Positions 58,762-64,000 of a DNA stretch of 64,000 nucleotides are shown here, in pieces; position 1 is the first letter of the stretch, and the number at the start of each line of letters is the position of its first letter. Both the position numbers and the translations under genes were made by a program. Location: assembly GCA_034437215.1 (NCBI GenBank), contig DAOTVC010000156.1, forward strand, positions 1 through 64,000. Direction: 5' to 3'. The notes beneath the pieces are model-generated. The model did no database searches. It saw only the letters and a program-made list of their open reading frames with translations, and was not told the DNA's origin. This stretch comes from DAOTVC01 sp034437215. Lineage in GTDB: Bacteria; Chloroflexota; Anaerolineae; B4-G1; SLSP01.

Positions 58762-59256
58762 TCAGGCTGCGGTCTCATCCTCTTGAACGCGGCGCCGCAG
58801 AGAGCGCGCCGTCACCAGAACCACGACGAGGGCGGCGGCGATCAGACTCGCCGAGAGTCCGATGCCGGTGAGGGGAAGGCGACCATTTGCCTCCTCTGCC
58901 GCCGTCACCTCATCAACACCAACAGGCACGCTCGTAGGATCGGCAGGAGCAGGCTCCGTCGGCTCCTCGGTGGGTTCCGCTGTAGGCTCCTCCGTCGGCT
59001 CCTCGGTGACCTCCGGTGTGGAGGTCGCAGTAGGCGTGACAGTGGGGGTATCCGTCGGCGTAGGGGTAAAGGTAGGACTGATCTCCGGTGTAGCGGTAGG
59101 AATGGTGGTAGGGGTATCCCGGGGCTCCGAGGGCACCGTGGGGCGTTGCGCCTCGACCGGCTCGGAGTACCCCCAGCTCAGGAAGAGCAGGACCACAACC
59201 ATCGCAGAGATAAGGAAGACGGGGGTGACAAGGCGCTCAAGTTGAACTCGGTTCAT
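58762..59256 (-). CDS. Secreted Thr/Pro/Glu-rich protein with LPxTG-like sorting signal
   Basis: 164 residues from the ATG at 59256, which follows GGAGGAGGAACG. A hydrophobic segment near residues 10-28 (VFLISAMVVVLLFLSWGY) acts as a signal peptide or anchor. A low-complexity middle (about 40-120) is built of T-P-T and EEPTEEPT repeats, probably glycosylated or extended on the surface. The end is LPLTGIG, a second hydrophobic helix and RSLRRRV: an LPxTG-like sortase motif. No sortase gene lies in the window. It adjoins the giant surface protein gene. Confidence 0.83.
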   Translation of the reverse strand: MNRVQLERLVTPVFLISAMVVVLLFLSWGYSEPVEAQRPTVPSEPRDTPTTIPTATPEISPTFTPTPTDTPTVTPTATSTPEVTEEPTEEPTAEPTEEPTEPAPADPTSVPVGVDEVTAAEEANGRLPLTGIGLSASLIAAALVVVLVTARSLRRRVQEDETAA

Positions 59257-59338
59257 CGTTCCTCCTCCCGAATCTGTCACTCAGTTTAAATTCATTGTAG
59301 CACGGAAGAGACAAATGCGCACCTTTCTTAAGAGCCAC

Positions 59339-59375
59339 GAGAGGTGGATGAACCTCGAGGGCCCATCCACCTCTC
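59339..59375 (-). terminator. Terminator after the giant surface protein gene
   Basis: GAGAGGTGGATG (59339-59350) pairs with CATCCACCTCTC (59364-59375), a 12-bp stem; read on the minus strand it ends the large gene at 59389. Confidence 0.8.
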
Positions 59376-59388
59376 CTCAAGGCCCGCG

Positions 59389-62300
59389 TTAGGGTGCCGG
59401 TGTAGGCGTGGGGCGCGGCCCGTACTCGGGCAGTCGCTCCTCGGTCGGAGCAGGCCCCTCACCTGCCGCCCGCAGGACGGTGATCGTCAGCGGCTGGCTG
59501 GTGATGTTGTTGACCTCGTTCCGTTCCTCCACCGTGTCGTCGGTGTCCGCCTGGGCGTAAAGGGTGTGCTCTCCCGCAGTATCGAAGGTGTAGGAGAAGG
59601 ACCACACGCGGCTCTCCCCGGCGCCAAACCAGGAGGCCTGCACGGCCCAGGTACGATCCCCGATCATCAGATAAGCGGGTTCGATGTTGTCATAGAAATC
59701 GACGAAGAAGTTGTTATCTTCGGGGACGTCGACCGGCCCCTGGTTCTTGACGGTGATGTTGACGGTACAGGGGGAACCCACCGTCGGTGTGGCCGGATCC
59801 ACCGTGATGCTGGTGACGACCATATCCGGAAGATTGGCGTTGTAGTTCCGCATGACCAACGGCAGGTAGATGTAGAAGTGGGGGTCCGCTACCGTCGTCA
59901 CGTCGAAGACCCAGTAGGAGACCGCCGGCGCGCCCTCGGCGCGGGCCTGCACCGATACGGTGTCGGACGTACCATCGGCCGCCGTAGGGGGCACCAAGAG
60001 GGTGACGGTGACGGGATGGGTGGCGCCTGCCGCCAGGGTTACCGCCGGCGGCGTGACGGAGACGCTCCAACCGCTCGAGGATAGGGCGTCGAAGACGAAG
60101 GTGTCGGTGCCGTTCCCCGCGTTGGTTATCGTGTGGTGGTAGGCCAAGGTCTCACCCGGTGCCGCCGTCGCCGATCGATCGGGGGCGAAGATGAGGGCGC
60201 GGGTCCAATTGACGGCCAGGGTGTCGGTGACGGCGTCCCACTTCGTAGGATCGGCCTGGGAGGTGGCGGTGATGAAGGTGGTGTTGGTGAGACCGCCCGT
60301 GCCGGCCGGCACCGTCACGTAGACCTCAACCACCGTCGAGGCACCGGGATTGAGGGAGACCGGATTCTCGCTCAGGGTCACGGGCCATCCCAAACTACTG
60401 CTGGAGGCCAGATAGAAGACGTCCGGCCCATCACCCGCGTTGGTGAGGGTGTGGGTGAAGGTGACGACGGTGCCGTCGCCCGTCGTGGTGGTGTAATCGG
60501 GCGTGAAGAGCACACCCGCCGTGCCCACCACTCCGGCTGCGACCGAGGCCGTCCCGCTCACCCCCTCCGCGGTGTTGACCGCGACGCTGTTGGTGATGAA
60601 GCCGGTGATGGTCGGTAGGACGGTGACCACGAGATCCTGGGTCCATACCGCGCCCGGCGAGAGTACCTCGTTCCAGGTCGTCGCACCTCCGAAGGTGACC
60701 TCGGGAGGCAGAGTGTCGGTGATGGCGGCAGTCAAGGTGACGCTGCCCGTGTTCGTGACACGGAGAGTGTAGGTCAGAGTCCCGCCCGCCAGCACGGCTG
60801 CGGGGTGGACGCTCTTGCTCACGCTGACGTCGGGGCGTACCACCTGCGAGGTGACGCTGTCACTGCCCGCTGCGCCCTCCTCGGTCGTCACCTCCACGAG
60901 GTTGGTGATGGGTCCCTCGGTCACTGCCGTTACCACGACCACCTGGGACCAGCTCCCTTCCACGGGGATCGAGACGGTCCAGGTGAGCGGCGCGTTGGGC
61001 GTCACGCCCGCCGGCAGCGTATCGGTGATGGTCGCCGTCAGCGTGACGTTCCCGGTGTTGACCACCTCGAGGGTGTAGGTCAGCGGCTCGCCGACGAAGA
61101 CGAGGTCGGGGTCGACGCTCTTGCTCACGCTGAGATCGGGGTTGGGCACCGGGTTGATCCGGGAGACGAGGGTGAAGGCGTCGGCGGCCCCCTCGGCCGT
61201 GGCGACCTCCACGGTGTTGGTGATGAGACCGGGAGCGCCCGCCGTGACCACGAGGGTATCGGACCAGACCCCCTGTACCGCCAGCGTGCCCGGTGTCCAG
61301 ACCTGCTCACCGCTCGGCGTCACGTTAGCCGGGAGCGTATCGGTGACGGTCACCCCGGTAAGGTCCACGCCGCCGGTGTTCGTCACGTAGACGGTGTAAG
61401 TCAGCGGCTCCCCGGAGATGACCGGGTCGGGGGTGACGCTCTTGCGCACCGCCACGCGGGCCTCGGCGATCTCCGAGGTGAGGGTGTAGACGTCGGCAGG
61501 TCCCTCAAGGGTCGTAACTTCGACCACGTTGGTGATGGGGCCGGTGTAGGTCGGCGACGCCGTCACCGTGAAGGACATCGACCAGCCGGCGCCCACAGAG
61601 AGGTCGCCCACAGGCCAGGAGAGGGGAGTGTTGGGCGTCACCTGGGAGGGCAGAGTGTCGGTGACGACGACCCCGCTCAGGGGCACGTTGCCGGTGTTGG
61701 TGACGTAGATGGTGTAGGTCAGGTCCTCGCCGAGGAGGGCCGGATCGGGATCGACGCTCTTGCTCACCTGGATCGCCGGCACGGGCTCCGGCTCCACCGT
61801 CGTCGTATCGATGGCCTGAGCGCTGTAGTTGCTGTCTGTGATGGAGGTAGCGGTGACCGTCGTCACGTTGACCTCTTCGTAGGCCCCCGCCGGCACCGTC
61901 ACCGTCACGACCACGGTTGTCGAAGCCTCGGAGGCAAGAGAGGCAACCTCTGGAGCGATTTGCACACCCCAGCCGGAGAGGTCGTTCGTCGCCTGGAGCT
62001 GGAAGTTGTCCGCCGCGTTGCCCAGGTTGGTCAGGGTGTGAGTATAGACGACGGTCGAGCCCGCCGGCACCGTCTGCGCCTGGAACTCGGGCGTCAGCGA
62101 GACGCCGAAGGTCTGCTCCACCTGCGTGGTGTCGGTCACCGTGTCGAAGGTCGCCGTACCCTGGAGCGTCGCCGTGATGACGGTGACGTCCGTCTGACCG
62201 CCGCTGCCCGGGGGCACCTGCAGGGTCAGAACGACGGGCAGGGCCTCGAAGGGACCCATCTCCGCCGGACTGGCAGGTTCGACAATCGCAGCCGTCCAAC

Positions 62301-64000
62301 CCAGGGAGCTCGCAGCAGCTAGCAGGACGCTCTCGGTGTAGTTCCCGGTGTTGGTGACCACGTGGGTGTAGCTGATGGGACCCGAAGTGCTGATGGTCCG
62401 CGTCCAGTCGGATTCGATGCGGATGCCGCGCGAACGTCCGACGACGAGGATGTCGGTCGCCGTGTCGAAGACGGTGGGGCTGTAGCTGGAGGTCACGGTG
62501 ACCGTCACGTGGCCCACCGTGTCGCTGATCGCCGCCGCAGGGGGCGTCACCACGACGGTGAGCGGTGAGGTCGCGCTCATGGGCAGGGTGAGGGAGCCGA
62601 CGGAACCCACCGTCCAGCCGGGCGTAGCGGCCACGGTCACGTTATAGGTATCCTGACCTGTGCCGGTGTTGGTGACGGTGTGGGTGTAGGTGTAGGGTTG
62701 CGCCGGCGGCACCACCAGCGTCTGCGCCGGGGAGAGGTCCACGCCCGGGGTGAAGCGGACCGTCGTCCAGTCGGTGGTGGAGTCGGCGGCCACACCCGAG
62801 AGGGAGGAGGCGACGATCGTGGTCACGTCCTCAAGACCGCCTGAGCCTACGGGCGCGGTGACCGTAAGGGCGACCGTCGCTGTCATCAGGCCGCCCACCT
62901 CCACGGTTGCGTGAGAGGGCGCGGAGGCCCATCCCAGACTGCTCGTCACCGTGATGGCGAAGGTGTCGGTGAGATCGTTGGTGTTCGTCAGGGTGTGGAC
63001 GTAGCGGATGGACGTACCGGGATCGATGGTTTTGTTGTATTCAGGGCCGATGATGACCCCGGGATCGCCCACGTACTCGTAGGCGCCGATGTCCGCCCGG
63101 TGCCCGAAGGGCACGGGGCGAGGATTGCCCTCGTAGTCGGCGTCGAGCGTCGTGGCAGGATCAGCGGCGTCCCGTGCCGGGGAGAGCTTGTCAATGTGCA
63201 GATCGGGGGGATCGACTACCGTGTCGACGAAGAGAGGATCTCCCGTGAGGTCGTGAGCACCGGAGCTCACGCCACCTGCCAGATGCCCGCCCGTGTTGCT
63301 GAAGTAGAGGTTGTAGTCCACGACCGAAGACGCCGGTGCGTAGACCGCTCCTCCGCCGGCGGCTGCGACGTAGGTATAGGCAACGATAGTGTTCGTCATC
63401 CCCAAGGTCTCGTTGACGTAGACGGCGCCTCCGCCGGTGCCCGCCTCGTTCGCGTAGAAGGTGTCGTTGAGCAAGCTCACCGTGCCGGCAGCGGCGTAGA
63501 GCCCACCTCCGGCGTTGGTCACCTCGCTGTTGCCGTTGTTGTGGACGAGGCTGTTGATCATGGAGAGGGTCCCACCGGCGCTGTAGAGACCGGCACCTTC
63601 GGCAGCCTCGCCGCCGTAGATGCGCAGGGCGTGAAGGGTGAGGTCGGCGCCGGCGTTGTAGAGGTTACCGCCTGAGCCGGAGGCCATGGAGCCTCCGGTC
63701 AGCTCCAACCCTTCCAGCGTCGCGGTAGCGACGTTGGAGACGTAGACGGCGCGCCCATCACCCTGGGCGTCGAGGATGGTGCGGTTAGCAGCGTTGTCCG
63801 GATTTTGCCAGTCGTCGGCGAGGTAGCCGCCGCGGATCAGGACCGGCGTGTCGATGTAGGCCACCTGGGTCACGACGGTGCCGCCGCCAAGGGAGACGCC
63901 GTAGGTCGTGGAGTAGGTGCCGCCCGCGACGTGGATCTCGTCGCCGGCCTGCGCCTGGGAGAGCGCCTGCTGCAGCGTCGCGCAGGGGCCGGCACTGAAG
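59389..64000 (-). CDS. Giant surface protein: beta-helix, DUF11-type repeats and CARDB (5' partial)
   Basis: At least 1537 residues; the frame stays open to the window edge, so the N-terminus and signal peptide lie outside. The first visible part (about 62950-64000) is a right-handed beta helix of the polymorphic-membrane kind: LQQALSQAQAGDEIHVAGGTY, then GG.ly..... turns. Next come alternating beta-sandwich domains with 'TNTG' strands (about 60050-62970). Four of them (near 61770, 61460, 61125, 60825) are DUF11-type, with SKSVDPDPALLGEDLTY..., each about 105 residues. A CARDB domain (about 59470-59830) and a P/T-rich end follow. No LPxTG or anchor helix is seen at the C-terminus. It is probably an extracellular adhesin-like structural protein. 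Confidence 0.9.
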   Translation of the reverse strand, partial: FSAGPCATLQQALSQAQAGDEIHVAGGTYSTTYGVSLGGGTVVTQVAYIDTPVLIRGGYLADDWQNPDNAANRTILDAQGDGRAVYVSNVATATLEGLELTGGSMASGSGGNLYNAGADLTLHALRIYGGEAAEGAGLYSAGGTLSMINSLVHNNGNSEVTNAGGGLYAAAGTVSLLNDTFYANEAGTGGGAVYVNETLGMTNTIVAYTYVAAAGGGAVYAPASSVVDYNLYFSNTGGHLAGGVSSGAHDLTGDPLFVDTVVDPPDLHIDKLSPARDAADPATTLDADYEGNPRPVPFGHRADIGAYEYVGDPGVIIGPEYNKTIDPGTSIRYVHTLTNTNDLTDTFAITVTSSLGWASAPSHATVEVGGLMTATVALTVTAPVGSGGLEDVTTIVASSLSGVAADSTTDWTTVRFTPGVDLSPAQTLVVPPAQPYTYTHTVTNTGTGQDTYNVTVAATPGWTVGSVGSLTLPMSATSPLTVVVTPPAAAISDTVGHVTVTVTSSYSPTVFDTATDILVVGRSRGIRIESDWTRTISTSGPISYTHVVTNTGNYTESVLLAAASSLGWTAAIVEPASPAEMGPFEALPVVLTLQVPPGSGGQTDVTVITATLQGTATFDTVTDTTQVEQTFGVSLTPEFQAQTVPAGSTVVYTHTLTNLGNAADNFQLQATNDLSGWGVQIAPEVASLASEASTTVVVTVTVPAGAYEEVNVTTVTATSITDSNYSAQAIDTTTVEPEPVPAIQVSKSVDPDPALLGEDLTYTIYVTNTGNVPLSGVVVTDTLPSQVTPNTPLSWPVGDLSVGAGWSMSFTVTASPTYTGPITNVVEVTTLEGPADVYTLTSEIAEARVAVRKSVTPDPVISGEPLTYTVYVTNTGGVDLTGVTVTDTLPANVTPSGEQVWTPGTLAVQGVWSDTLVVTAGAPGLITNTVEVATAEGAADAFTLVSRINPVPNPDLSVSKSVDPDLVFVGEPLTYTLEVVNTGNVTLTATITDTLPAGVTPNAPLTWTVSIPVEGSWSQVVVVTAVTEGPITNLVEVTTEEGAAGSDSVTSQVVRPDVSVSKSVHPAAVLAGGTLTYTLRVTNTGSVTLTAAITDTLPPEVTFGGATTWNEVLSPGAVWTQDLVVTVLPTITGFITNSVAVNTAEGVSGTASVAAGVVGTAGVLFTPDYTTTTGDGTVVTFTHTLTNAGDGPDVFYLASSSSLGWPVTLSENPVSLNPGASTVVEVYVTVPAGTGGLTNTTFITATSQADPTKWDAVTDTLAVNWTRALIFAPDRSATAAPGETLAYHHTITNAGNGTDTFVFDALSSSGWSVSVTPPAVTLAAGATHPVTVTLLVPPTAADGTSDTVSVQARAEGAPAVSYWVFDVTTVADPHFYIYLPLVMRNYNANLPDMVVTSITVDPATPTVGSPCTVNITVKNQGPVDVPEDNNFFVDFYDNIEPAYLMIGDRTWAVQASWFGAGESRVWSFSYTFDTAGEHTLYAQADTDDTVEERNEVNNITSQPLTITVLRAAGEGPAPTEERLPEYGPRPTPTPAP

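Noticed and set aside
60805..62322. Plus-strand ORF opposite the surface protein
   Set aside because: Shadow of the repetitive DUF11 region; rich in R, G, H and without domains.

Overview
The window is high-GC DNA from a bacterium, most likely a Chloroflexota member or a close relative. I infer this from the gene style: many PAS/GAF kinases, roadblock and MglA-like GTPase genes, DUF4388 proteins, a DUF11-repeat surface protein and small GC-rich palindromes between genes. No rRNA or marker protein fixes the taxonomy. Both strands are densely coded. One tRNA gene (Phe, GAA) is present. There are no CRISPR arrays, phage genes or transposases.

Layout. (1) 1-10.5 kb is ordinary chromosome: the tail of a VWA-like protein, two small membrane/envelope proteins, a TctA-like permease with a zinc-ribbon/OB-fold partner, two GNAT-like proteins, two tandem type I signal peptidases overlapping deoC, a zinc-ribbon protein, a GltD-like oxidoreductase and tRNA-Phe. 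(2) 10.7-14.1 kb is a GAF/PAS NarL-family sensor kinase overlapping its LuxR-type regulator. (3) 14.8-28.7 kb is an apparent eight-gene operon. It begins with a MEDS-GAF-PAS protein whose C-terminus resembles the KaiC-binding domain of KaiA, followed by kaiB, a full-length double-ATPase kaiC with its phosphorylation triad, three large histidine kinases and two response regulators. (4) 29.8-51.6 kb is a signalling island built on eleven roadblock/LC7-type proteins, three MglA-like small GTPases, DUF4388 domains, degenerate receivers and true receivers. Woven into it are an aquaporin, a Cam-type gamma carbonic anhydrase with a frameshift, and an amidoligase/class II glutamine amidotransferase pair. 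(5) 51.8-64 kb, all on the minus strand, holds a Gfo/Idh/MocA oxidoreductase, envelope proteins, an ECF sigma/anti-sigma pair, a protein with an LPxTG-like sorting signal and the C-terminal 1.5 kilo-residues of a giant beta-helix/DUF11/CARDB surface protein.

How they may work together. Region 3 reads as a KaiABC-like timing or state module whose KaiA-like input carries its own ligand-sensing domains and whose output passes to co-transcribed kinases and regulators. Region 4 reads as a roadblock/GTPase switch network of the MglA/MglB kind, with several response-regulator inputs. Adjacency suggests the two may be linked, but no sequence evidence proves it.

Between genes I see recurrent small elements: short tandem repeats that overlap promoters or ribosome-binding sites, GC-rich micropalindromes including a perfect 126-bp direct duplication, a hairpin repeat at 4.3 and 14.6 kb, and a 40-bp promoter-proximal box repeated upstream of three signalling transcription units.
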